This document shows positions 15,684 to 22,414 of a stretch of DNA of 35,287 nt, in pieces. Within the stretch, counting starts at the first letter, position 1. Each line of letters opens with the position of its first letter. This stretch comes from Bacillota bacterium (GTDB lineage Bacteria; Bacillota; Sulfobacillia; UBA8153). Location: positions 1 through 35,287 of the forward strand of contig SLSY01000062.1 of assembly GCA_007130145.1 (NCBI GenBank), given 5' to 3'. Under the pieces are notes generated by a model, which made no database searches, was not told where the DNA came from, and saw nothing but the letters and a program-made list of their open reading frames with translations. The position numbers and the translations under genes were made by a program.

Positions 15684-16034
15684 ATGTTCAGAGTTAAGTG
15701 CACCCACAGGAAGGGATGGTTGAGGGTTCAGCCTAGCGGCGAGCTGGACCTGCAATCCTCCCATGCTTTTCAGACGGCATTGCAGGATGCGGTGAAGAAG
15801 CACCAAGCATACCGCGTGGTACTAGATCTGTCCGATCTTAGCTTCATTGACTCAGCTGGCGTCGGGGCGATACTGAGTTCCTATCGCTTCATCACTTCGC
15901 TCAATGGGGAGATGAGGCTGGGGCCGATCGCCAGCCGAGTACGACCGGTTGTACAGCTGGCCCAGCTGGACCGGCTACTGGAACCGGCTACCGTGCATCG
16001 ACCAACAGGGCGGGGGAGAGAGAAGAATGCATAA
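15684..16034 (+). CDS. spoIIAA: Anti-sigma-F factor antagonist SpoIIAA
   Basis: A 116-aa STAS-domain protein. Unphosphorylated SpoIIAA binds SpoIIAB and frees SigF in the forespore; SpoIIAB phosphorylates it and SpoIIE dephosphorylates it. The phosphorylated serine is S57 in FIDSAGVGA, and the N-terminal GELDLQSS strand-turn is standard. The ATG has GAGGGAGG about 5 nt upstream. The stop overlaps spoIIAB by 8 bp. The last ~10 residues (RPTGRGREKNA) form a basic tail. Confidence 0.95.
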   Translation: MFRVKCTHRKGWLRVQPSGELDLQSSHAFQTALQDAVKKHQAYRVVLDLSDLSFIDSAGVGAILSSYRFITSLNGEMRLGPIASRVRPVVQLAQLDRLLEPATVHRPTGRGREKNA

Positions 16035-16461
16035 TCGCAATGATTACATGGTGCTGGAAGTGCCCAGCCTTCGAGAGAACGTGGCATTGGTGCGAGTGAC
16101 GGTAGCAGCTTTTGCAGCCCGCCTCCCTTTCACTATTGCCGAGCTCGAGGAACTCAAAGTCGCTGTCTCGGAGGCAGTGACCAACGCCATCGTCCACGCC
16201 TATCCTGCCACGACCGGGTGCATCCGCATTGAAGCGGTCATCATCGATGGCGGTGTGAAGGTGAGTGTGATTGATGACGGGCGCGGTCTCGTCGCCGCCA
16301 AGAGCAAAATTACAGACGAGGGGGAGGAGCAGCGCACGGGGATGGGATTCTCCTTTATGGAGTCTTTTACCGACGATCTCTCGGTCACTTCTCCCGCCCA
16401 GGGCGGCACCGCCGTGCATATGATTAAGCGCCCCGCCCGGCAGCGTGAAGAACATGAGTAG
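16027..16461 (+). CDS. spoIIAB: Anti-sigma-F factor / serine kinase SpoIIAB
   Basis: A 144-aa GHKL-fold kinase that binds and inhibits SigF and phosphorylates SpoIIAA. The N box is EAVTNA at 49-54, the G1 box DDGRG at 83-87, and the G2 region GMGFSFMESF at ~105-114. ATG 16027 is used; it is behind GGGGGAGAGAAG and overlaps spoIIAA. The end overlaps sigF. All three switch proteins are intact, so the forespore sigma switch should be functional. Confidence 0.95.
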   Translation: MHNRNDYMVLEVPSLRENVALVRVTVAAFAARLPFTIAELEELKVAVSEAVTNAIVHAYPATTGCIRIEAVIIDGGVKVSVIDDGRGLVAAKSKITDEGEEQRTGMGFSFMESFTDDLSVTSPAQGGTAVHMIKRPARQREEHE

Positions 16462-17194
16462 CCCCACCCAACCTGAGGAGAGCGATCTTCTCCCACGGGC
16501 CCAGGCCGGTGATACATCGGCTCGTGAAGAACTAGTACGCCAGCACAGCGGCTTGGTCTGGAGTGCAGTGAGGCGCTTCTCCCGCTGTGGCGAGGATTCA
16601 GAAGATCTCTTTCAGATCGGCGCACTGGGCCTGCTCAAGGCCATCGACCGCTTCGACCCCAGCTATAAGGTGCAATTCTCTACGTATGCCGTTCCTTTGA
16701 TCGTGGGCGAAATCCGTCGTTACCTGCGCGACCAGGGCCCGATGCGAGTAGCGCGCTCACTCAAGTCTCTTATCAGTCACATCGCCCGCATACGCCAAAA
16801 ACTCATGTCCAGTTTAGGGTATGAACCCTCGGTCTACGAAATTGCTCATGAGCTGGACGTATCCCCGGCTGATGTAGCGGCAGCCCTCGATGCCAACCGT
16901 CCTTTGCTGCATCTAGAAGAGCAGATCGGTGGAGACACAAAGGATCCAGTATACCTGCAAGACCGCATCGCCCAAGGGGGAGCTAGCGAAAAGGAGTGGG
17001 TGGACAGCGTCATGCTCCGTCAAAGTCTTGAACAACTCGACCCCCGACTGCGACACATCATGTTTTTGCGCTTCTTCGCCGACCGCACTCAGGCCGAGAT
17101 CGCCCGCGAAGTGGGCGTATCACAGGCTCAAGTCTCGCGGTTGGAGCAGCGCGGGCTGGCGCTGATGCGACGCTTCCTGGGCGACGGAACCTGA
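16454..17194 (+). CDS. sigF: RNA polymerase sigma-F factor
   Basis: The 246-aa first forespore-specific sigma factor. Region 2 contains DLFQIGALGLLKAIDRFDPSYKV in two recognisable blocks (DLFQIG and FSTYAVPLIVGEIRRYLRD). Region 4 ends with a helix-turn-helix, RTQAEIAREVGVSQAQVSRLE. ATG 16454 lies inside the end of spoIIAB with no strong ribosome site, implying translational coupling; an in-frame GTG lies at 16445. The 132-bp stretch after it holds the promoter of the MATE gene. Confidence 0.95.
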   Translation: MSSPTQPEESDLLPRAQAGDTSAREELVRQHSGLVWSAVRRFSRCGEDSEDLFQIGALGLLKAIDRFDPSYKVQFSTYAVPLIVGEIRRYLRDQGPMRVARSLKSLISHIARIRQKLMSSLGYEPSVYEIAHELDVSPADVAAALDANRPLLHLEEQIGGDTKDPVYLQDRIAQGGASEKEWVDSVMLRQSLEQLDPRLRHIMFLRFFADRTQAEIAREVGVSQAQVSRLEQRGLALMRRFLGDGT

Positions 17195-17261
17195 GAACAA
17201 AGTGTCGTTGGAAGCAAGGCATCAGCAGCAACGAGTTTGCGGTGCGTTCTTGACCCACGTG

Positions 17262-17270
17262 TGCTATAAT
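17262..17270 (+). promoter_or_regulatory. Extended -10 promoter of the MATE gene
   Basis: TGCTATAAT is a perfect extended -10 element (TGnTATAAT), 57 bp before the GTG start at 17327. No -35 box has correct spacing (TTGACC at 17250 is only 9 bp away), which is tolerated by extended -10 promoters. Confidence 0.6.
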
Positions 17271-17326
17271 CAAGAGCAAATGAACAATTAGATTAGCTAA
17301 ATACAGCAAGAAAAGGGGAGCATGCT

Positions 17327-18811
17327 GTGGGCCAAGCCTTGACCAAATCTTCGGGCGTTCGAGATCTAACAACCGGCAGCATACCTAGACACTTGGTGAC
17401 GTTCGCCGTTCCCATGCTCATAGGTAACATGCTGCAGGCTCTCTACAACACCGTAGACGCCATTTGGGTGGGACGTTTTTTGGGACCTCAAGCACTGGCT
17501 GCCGTATCCGTCAGCTTCCCTATCATATTCGTCCTGATCACATTGCTCATGGGCGTAACCATGGCAACCACGGTGATGGTTGCCCAGTATGCCGGAGCCA
17601 AGCAGACCGAAATGGTGAAAAGGACCGTCAATAACTCCATGCTGCTCTTGCTGGGCGGTGGGGTGATCGCGTCGGTGCTTGGAATCCTTCTCCGCAAGCC
17701 CCTGCTTCGCCTCATCCACACGCCGCCTGAGATCTTGGACGATGCTGCCGCCTATATGATGGTGTTCATGGGTGGTCTGGTCTTCATGTTTGGTTCGCAT
17801 GTCTTTGGCGCCATCCTGCGCGGCCTGGGCGATTCGCGGACGCCTCTTGTGTTTCTCACCTACGCCACCATTACCAATATCATCTTAGACCCCATCCTCA
17901 TTTTTGGACTGGGCCCCATCCCGAGCATGGGCATCCAGGGAGCGGCCTTGGCCACGGTATTGGCCCAAGCACTGGCCACCGGCATAGCGATTCGCCACCT
18001 TAACCGCCGCAATCAGCTGGTGATATTCGATCCAAGACAGCTTCGCTTTGATGTTGAATTGACCAAATCAGTGATACGCATTGGCCTTCCCGCCGGCATT
18101 CAGCAAGTAGCCGTCTCCATGGGAAGCTTGGTCTTGATCTCCATCGTAAATCGCTTCGGGCACGTGATGACCGCTGCCTACGGAGCTGGGATACGACTGG
18201 ACGGGTTCGCCCTCATGCCTCTCATGTCACTGGGCATGGCCGTTTCAGCCATGGTGGGGCAAAATCTGGGCGCTGGCTACCATCACCGGGTTAAGGAGAT
18301 CGTGCGCTGGGGCGTTATCATGTCGTCGTCGCTTGCGGTGTTCTTCACCGTCCTTATGGTGGCGTTCCCCGGTGTGTTCATGTCCATTTTCACCGCTGAT
18401 GCTAAAGTATTGGCCGCCGGAGTCGAGTTCTTGCGTATCGTCAGCCTCTCCTTCCTCGGCATCGCCGTCCTGTTCACGTTCGGGGGAGCCTTGCGGGGGG
18501 CCGGCGATACTGTGCCGACCATGCTCATATCCACCGCTGCCCTTTGGTTACTTCGCATTCCGCTGGCAGCCTATCTTTCCTCCACTGCCTTGGGTGCACG
18601 CGGCATCTGGCTGGCCATGTTCATCAGCCCCTTCTTCGGTGGCGGGCTCAGCGTGGCGTATTATCTGACCGGACGCTGGCGCCAAAAGGTCGTGGTCAAA
18701 GGGTCTGACCCGACAACAAATCCAAAACCACAAGGCGACAACGAACGGGCCGAAACACCCCTGGTCGAAGGCCACGCCAGTGCATCCGGTCCCTCTGACA
18801 CACCTTCATAA
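17327..18811 (+). CDS. MATE family efflux transporter
   Basis: A 494-aa, about 12-segment membrane protein of the MATE (NorM/DinF-like) family, exporting drugs or metabolites in exchange for Na+ or H+. Typical blocks are FAVPMLIGNMLQALYNTVD near the N-terminus, IWVGRFLGPQALAAVSVSFP, and a duplicated second half starting near residue 240 (IRIGLPAGIQQVAVSMGSLV). A hydrophilic tail of about 45 residues rich in Pro, Ser and charged residues ends the protein. GTG 17327 follows AGGGGAG by 6 nt; the ATG at 17322 is out of frame and stops at once. It has its own promoter and breaks the usual sigF-spoVA adjacency. The substrate is unknown. Confidence 0.92.
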   Translation: MGQALTKSSGVRDLTTGSIPRHLVTFAVPMLIGNMLQALYNTVDAIWVGRFLGPQALAAVSVSFPIIFVLITLLMGVTMATTVMVAQYAGAKQTEMVKRTVNNSMLLLLGGGVIASVLGILLRKPLLRLIHTPPEILDDAAAYMMVFMGGLVFMFGSHVFGAILRGLGDSRTPLVFLTYATITNIILDPILIFGLGPIPSMGIQGAALATVLAQALATGIAIRHLNRRNQLVIFDPRQLRFDVELTKSVIRIGLPAGIQQVAVSMGSLVLISIVNRFGHVMTAAYGAGIRLDGFALMPLMSLGMAVSAMVGQNLGAGYHHRVKEIVRWGVIMSSSLAVFFTVLMVAFPGVFMSIFTADAKVLAAGVEFLRIVSLSFLGIAVLFTFGGALRGAGDTVPTMLISTAALWLLRIPLAAYLSSTALGARGIWLAMFISPFFGGGLSVAYYLTGRWRQKVVVKGSDPTTNPKPQGDNERAETPLVEGHASASGPSDTPS

Positions 18812-18851
18812 GGCAAATCCTCCAACTGCCGGATCCTGATGGTTTCATGCT

Positions 18852-18882
18852 TGCATATTGCTGGCGTGGCCCTGAGATACTA
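18852..18882 (+). promoter_or_regulatory. Candidate SigG (or SigF) promoter of the spoVA operon
   Basis: TGCATA (18852-18857) and GATACTA (18876-18882), with an 18-bp spacer, match the forespore SigG pattern TGAATA / CATACTA at 5 of 6 and 6 of 7 positions. Transcription would start near 18889, one base before the GGAGGGAG ribosome site. spoVA is SigG-controlled in Bacillus. Confidence 0.55.
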
Positions 18883-18897
18883 GGCATGTGGAGGGAG

Positions 18898-19491
18898 ATG
18901 TCTGAAATCAACGGAGAACTCTTTGTCATCGTACGCAATCAGGTCAATGCGGCTCCAGGGCAGTCTCTCACCCTCGCTGATCTGGCTGAACTCGGGGGTG
19001 ACCAGGAGGTCATTGGCAAGATCAGCGGCATCGAAGCTATTGCCCATGCCCGAATGCATCAAGCCGTGTCCGCGCTGACCTTGGTACGGGCCATTCGTGC
19101 CGTAGCACCAAAGGTCAAGATTCACCTCATGGGTGCAACGCGGACGGTGGTGGAACCGATCATATCCGCCCCCAAGAGACTGCTTTGGCTGCGCACCGCC
19201 CTGGCCGCTGCGTTGTTATTTGTGGGTTCGGGGTTAGCCATCATGAATTTTCACGCAGACGTGGACATGCCCACGGTGCAAAGAGCGATTTACCAAGTGG
19301 TTGTGGGGGAGAGCCCCGAAAGGCTGGCCGTGATGCAGATCCCCTACTCGCTAGGAATTGGAGCGGGTATACTGCTCTTCTTCCGCGGAGCGGGTCGCGT
19401 GCGCGAACCCGGTCCATTGCAGTTGGAAACTGATGCCTACCAGCGTCGCATTATCCAGCATTACCAACGGCATGAGGAACGCGACGAGTGA
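18898..19491 (+). CDS. spoVAA: Stage V sporulation protein AA
   Basis: A 197-aa member of the SpoVA complex, which moves Ca-dipicolinic acid into the developing spore and out at germination. The soluble N-terminal part has the SpoVAA pattern (VIVRNQVNAAPGQSLTLADLA, seen as FVIVRNQVNAAPGQ then LTLADLAEL). Two hydrophobic segments follow at about 103-120 and 150-165. ATG 18898 is chosen because GGAGGGAG lies directly upstream; in-frame starts at 18847 and 18886 lie before the predicted transcription start. The stop overlaps spoVAB (GTGA). Confidence 0.88.
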   Translation: MSEINGELFVIVRNQVNAAPGQSLTLADLAELGGDQEVIGKISGIEAIAHARMHQAVSALTLVRAIRAVAPKVKIHLMGATRTVVEPIISAPKRLLWLRTALAAALLFVGSGLAIMNFHADVDMPTVQRAIYQVVVGESPERLAVMQIPYSLGIGAGILLFFRGAGRVREPGPLQLETDAYQRRIIQHYQRHEERDE

Positions 19492-19922
19492 CTTGGCATC
19501 ACTTCCTGCGACAGGCGACCGTCATGTTTGTCTGCCTAGGGAGCGGAACCGTCATCGGTATGGCCCTGATCGCATTCTTCACAGCGTTGGGGGTCATCAC
19601 CCGCCTGACGGAGGTGAGCCGTACCTACCGGCGAGAGGCTCTGTATGGATGGTGTGTGCTAGGCGGTGCCGTTCTCGGTAGCATCATGGCACAAAGCCAG
19701 GTCTCGCTGCGTGCCCCGGCGCCTCTCACGGCTTTTCTGGGTCTGTTCATGGGCATATTTGTGGGGATGATAGCCGCGGCTCTAACCGAAGTCATCAGTG
19801 TCATGCCGGTAGTTGGCAGGCGGCTTGAACTCGGTACCTACATTAAGTGGTTGGTCATCGTGTTTGCTCTGGGTAAGACCACAGGGTCTATCATCTACTG
19901 GCTCTTGGGGGTCTTCCCATAA
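19488..19922 (+). CDS. spoVAB: Stage V sporulation protein AB
   Basis: A 144-aa integral membrane protein with about four hydrophobic segments (~12-36, 53-68, 78-102, 118-142), characteristic of SpoVAB. Its GTG start overlaps the spoVAA stop by 4 bp, a coupled pair as in Bacillus. The conserved central block PAPLTAFLGLFMGIFVGM and the C-terminal FALGKTTGSIIYW support the call. It probably forms part of the inner-membrane dipicolinate channel; its own activity is not established. Confidence 0.88.
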   Translation: MTWHHFLRQATVMFVCLGSGTVIGMALIAFFTALGVITRLTEVSRTYRREALYGWCVLGGAVLGSIMAQSQVSLRAPAPLTAFLGLFMGIFVGMIAAALTEVISVMPVVGRRLELGTYIKWLVIVFALGKTTGSIIYWLLGVFP

Positions 19923-19947
19923 CCTTAGCGGAGGAAGGAGGATGAAT

Positions 19948-20145
19948 ATGTCTACCGTACACGTCATGGAATTGGTGGGCGAATCAGAGCGCAGCTGGGA
20001 ATCGGCTGCTACTAGTGCGGTAAGCCAAGCGGCCCACCGTGTGAACAACATCACTGGTGTGGAAATACTCAACTGGACCGCTGATATACGTGATGGTCGC
20101 GTGGTGAAATACAAGGCCAACGTCAAGATAGCCTACGTAGAGTAA
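19948..20145 (+). CDS. Dodecin family flavin-binding protein
   Basis: A 65-aa protein matching dodecin end to end: VMELVGESERSWESAA, a long helix AVSQAAHRVNNITGVE, then strands with the Trp of ILNWTADI and the ending VKYKANVKIAYVE. Dodecins are hollow dodecamers that bind flavins (riboflavin, FMN, FAD), each pair of isoalloxazine rings stacked between symmetry-related tryptophans; the Trp is present. ATG 19948 is 6 nt after AAGGAGG; the ATG at 19942 abuts the ribosome site. The gene lies 25 bp after spoVAB and 13 bp before spoVAC on the same strand, so it should be co-transcribed. Dodecin is not a known spoVA member. Confidence 0.9.
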   Translation: MSTVHVMELVGESERSWESAATSAVSQAAHRVNNITGVEILNWTADIRDGRVVKYKANVKIAYVE

Positions 20146-20158
20146 GGAGGAACATGAC

Positions 20159-20614
20159 ATGCCCAAGGCTACCGGCCGGGAAACCGCCGCTTATCAAAGG
20201 ATGATTGTGGCGAGCAAACCCAAGCGTCCCCTCGCCGAAAACCTCGTATGGGCCTTTGTGGTCGGAGGAGCCATCTGTCTGGTCGGTCAGGGCGTCAAGA
20301 ATATCATCATGAAGGCCGAGGGGCTCACGCCCACAGAGGCGGGACCGCCGACAGTGGGGGTTATGATCTTTTTGGGGGCCTTGTTCACCGGTCTGGGCGT
20401 ATATGACCGACTGGCACGCTTTGGCGGCATGGGAGCAAACCTTCCCATCACCGGTTTTGCCAATGCCATCGTGGCTCCGGCCATGGAGTATCAACGCGAA
20501 GGCTTAGTTCTCGGGGTGTCGGCTCGCATGTTCACCGTAGCCGGCCCTGTCATTGTCCATGCCGTGGTGGTTGCGGTCATTGTGGGAACCCTCTCCCATT
20601 TCGTAGGTAAGTAG
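20159..20614 (+). CDS. spoVAC: Stage V sporulation protein AC
   Basis: A 151-aa membrane protein with the SpoVAC pattern: a basic N-terminus, then four or five hydrophobic segments. The conserved blocks are NLVWAFVVGGAICLVGQG, GVMIFLGALFTGLGVYDRL, and GANLPITGFANAIVAPAMEY. SpoVAC of Bacillus behaves as a mechanosensitive channel for dipicolinate release. ATG 20159 follows AAGGAGG by 8 nt, and spoVAD begins immediately at its stop codon. Confidence 0.95.
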   Translation: MPKATGRETAAYQRMIVASKPKRPLAENLVWAFVVGGAICLVGQGVKNIIMKAEGLTPTEAGPPTVGVMIFLGALFTGLGVYDRLARFGGMGANLPITGFANAIVAPAMEYQREGLVLGVSARMFTVAGPVIVHAVVVAVIVGTLSHFVGK

Positions 20615-21658
20615 GTGGCAGACATCAAGGAGTTATCCCCAAAGCGAATGGGGGAGCACACTCTCTGCTTTCCCACCCGGCCTGCGATCCTGTCCACAGC
20701 CAGCATCGCGGGACCCCAGGAAGGTGATGGTCCCTTCGGTGATATGTTTGATGTGGTCAAAGCCGACACCCTTCTGGGTGAAAAGACCTGGGAGAAGGCA
20801 GAGGTTCGCATGTTGCAGGAAGCGCTGGAATTATGTGTATACAAGGCGGGATGGGGCTTGAGTGACGTGCAGATGCTGTTTTGTGGTGATTTGCTAAACC
20901 AGCTGTCTGCGTCCCATTACGCTGTGCGTGATTTCCCGGTGCCGTTCTTTGGACTCTACGGTGCATGCTCCACCTTTGTTGAAGGCCTTATCTTGGGCGC
21001 TCTTGCCGTGGACGGAGGATACGCCAGCCATCTTGTGGTAGGGTCATCATCTCACCACGACACGGCCGAACGGCAGTATCGCTATCCTACCGAGTTTGGC
21101 CACCAAAGGCCCACCACGGCCCAATGGACAGTTTGCGGAGCCGGTGCCGCAGCGCTGGGACAGGGTCAGGGTCCCCTCATTACCCATGCCACGCCGGGGC
21201 GCATTGTGGACCCAGGTATCAAGGATGTGAATGATATGGGTTCGGCCATGGCGCCCGCAGCCGCAGACACATTCATCACGCACCTTGCCGATACCGGTCG
21301 CACGGTCGATGATTACGATCTCATCGTCACGGGCGACTTGGGGCGGATGGGCAAGTCTTTGCTTGTGACCTTACTCAAGCACAAGAACGTTGATCTGTCC
21401 CAGCGGTTGCTTGACTGCGGCAGCATTTTGTATGACCACACCGCCGAAGTCATGAGCGGCGCTTCGGGCTGTGGGTGTATCGCCATCATGTTTGCTGGCT
21501 ACTTGTTTGCAGAGATGCAAGCAGGGCGCGCCCAGCGCATATTGCTTCTAGCCAATGGGAGCCTGCACAGTCCCGACACCATACAACAGGGAGAAACCCT
21601 TCCCGGTATTGCCCATGCTGTGGCTCTGGAAAACTCTCGTGGAGGGGATGCAGAATGA
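20615..21658 (+). CDS. spoVAD: Stage V sporulation protein AD
   Basis: A 347-aa soluble SpoVA component with a thiolase-like fold that binds dipicolinic acid on the outer face of the spore inner membrane. Visible conserved blocks are CFPTRPAILSTASIAGPQEG, FFGLYGACSTFVEGL with C118, FGHQRPTTAQWTVCGAGAA, and SGASGCGCIAIMFAGY. The GTG start directly follows the spoVAC stop, and the 3' end overlaps the spoVAE ATG. The length is typical. Confidence 0.96.
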   Translation: MADIKELSPKRMGEHTLCFPTRPAILSTASIAGPQEGDGPFGDMFDVVKADTLLGEKTWEKAEVRMLQEALELCVYKAGWGLSDVQMLFCGDLLNQLSASHYAVRDFPVPFFGLYGACSTFVEGLILGALAVDGGYASHLVVGSSSHHDTAERQYRYPTEFGHQRPTTAQWTVCGAGAAALGQGQGPLITHATPGRIVDPGIKDVNDMGSAMAPAAADTFITHLADTGRTVDDYDLIVTGDLGRMGKSLLVTLLKHKNVDLSQRLLDCGSILYDHTAEVMSGASGCGCIAIMFAGYLFAEMQAGRAQRILLLANGSLHSPDTIQQGETLPGIAHAVALENSRGGDAE

Positions 21659-22008
21659 TGGACTTCGCACTTGCTTTCGTCGTCGGGGGACTCATGTGTA
21701 TGCTTGCCCAACTCGCCCTGGATCTGACGGAAATGAACCCGGCCATGTTGATGGTGGTCTTCGTGTCACTGGGTGCGGTGGCCAGCGGTCTGGGACTCTA
21801 CGCCCCATTGGTAGAAATCGCCGGAGCCGGGGCCAGCATACCCTTGCCAGCCTTCGGTCATGCCCTGGTGGAGGGCATCGGGCAGGACGTAGACCAATAC
21901 GGTCCACTCGGCATTCTGTCCGGCGGTCTGCGGGCAACGGCGGTGGGTTTGACGGTGGCCATACTCTCCGGATATCTCATGGCCATCGTCTTCACCCCCA
22001 AGGGATGA
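21655..22008 (+). CDS. spoVAE: Stage V sporulation protein AE (AEb type)
   Basis: A 117-aa membrane protein homologous to SpoVAC in its repeated topology, with LAFVVGGLMCMLAQLALDL, GLGLYAPLVEIAGAGASIPL and GFGHALVEG-like (here AFGHALVEGIGQ) blocks. ATG 21655 is 7 nt after GGAGGGG and overlaps the spoVAD stop; the same frame is open far upstream but only as an overlap with spoVAD. Together C, D and E are the minimal conserved SpoVA set of spore formers. Confidence 0.94.
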   Translation: MMDFALAFVVGGLMCMLAQLALDLTEMNPAMLMVVFVSLGAVASGLGLYAPLVEIAGAGASIPLPAFGHALVEGIGQDVDQYGPLGILSGGLRATAVGLTVAILSGYLMAIVFTPKG

Positions 22009-22017
22009 AGAGGCATC

Positions 22018-22402
22018 GTGGTGCCAACCCTTGATCTGGCAGGATTGGCACTGACGTGGTGGGTAGGAGTTCCCCGCTACCCGCACTAGTTATGTTAGCC
22101 GCTGTTATGCAAGAAGCGGGACGGATCCTCGTGATAAACGCGTGGGGTGAGACAATGGTCGCCGTAAACGCCGGGCCTGGAATGGGTCGATCTTGTCAAT
22201 GGACACGCCAACGTACTGCTTGGGGGAATGGGCAGGGCCTTATTGCTTATCCTTTTGGGATGGACCATATGTGCCCAAAAAGGCCAACTGCTATCACCTC
22301 TTAGCGATATGGCAGTCCATCCCCGCGCCTTTGGGTGTGGTTTTCCTGCGCGTGGCCCTGGGAAACGTGATCTGGCTCATGGCAGCAAGAATCTGGTCCT
22401 AA
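22018..22402 (+). pseudogene. Degenerate hydrophobic-protein gene between spoVAE and spoVAF
   Basis: The 406 bp between spoVAE and spoVAF has no intact long frame but carries protein-like pieces in succession. Frame 1 has PTLDLAGLALTWWVGVP (22018-22089, ends TAG). The next frame has LPALVMLAAVMQEAGRI then INAWGETMVAVNAG (about 22074-22170). Frame 1 resumes with LEWVDLVNGHANVLLGG then GRALLLILLGWT (about 22174-22310). A third frame ends with LGVVFLRVALGNVIWLMAAR (to 22402, TAA). Joined, they would make a membrane protein of about 125 aa. Three frameshifts are needed, so this is either a decayed spoVA-linked gene or a locus with sequence errors. The identity is unknown; it does not resemble the soluble SpoVAEa that I would expect here in Bacillus. 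Confidence 0.4.
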
Positions 22403-22414
22403 TAAGGAGTTAGC

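Noticed and set aside
15988-16467. A 159-codon minus-strand ORF
   Set aside because: Antisense to spoIIAB, whose kinase boxes are intact; no independent evidence.
17250-17270. TTGACC plus TATAAT as a standard promoter of the MATE gene
   Set aside because: The spacing is 9 bp; the extended -10 explanation needs no -35.
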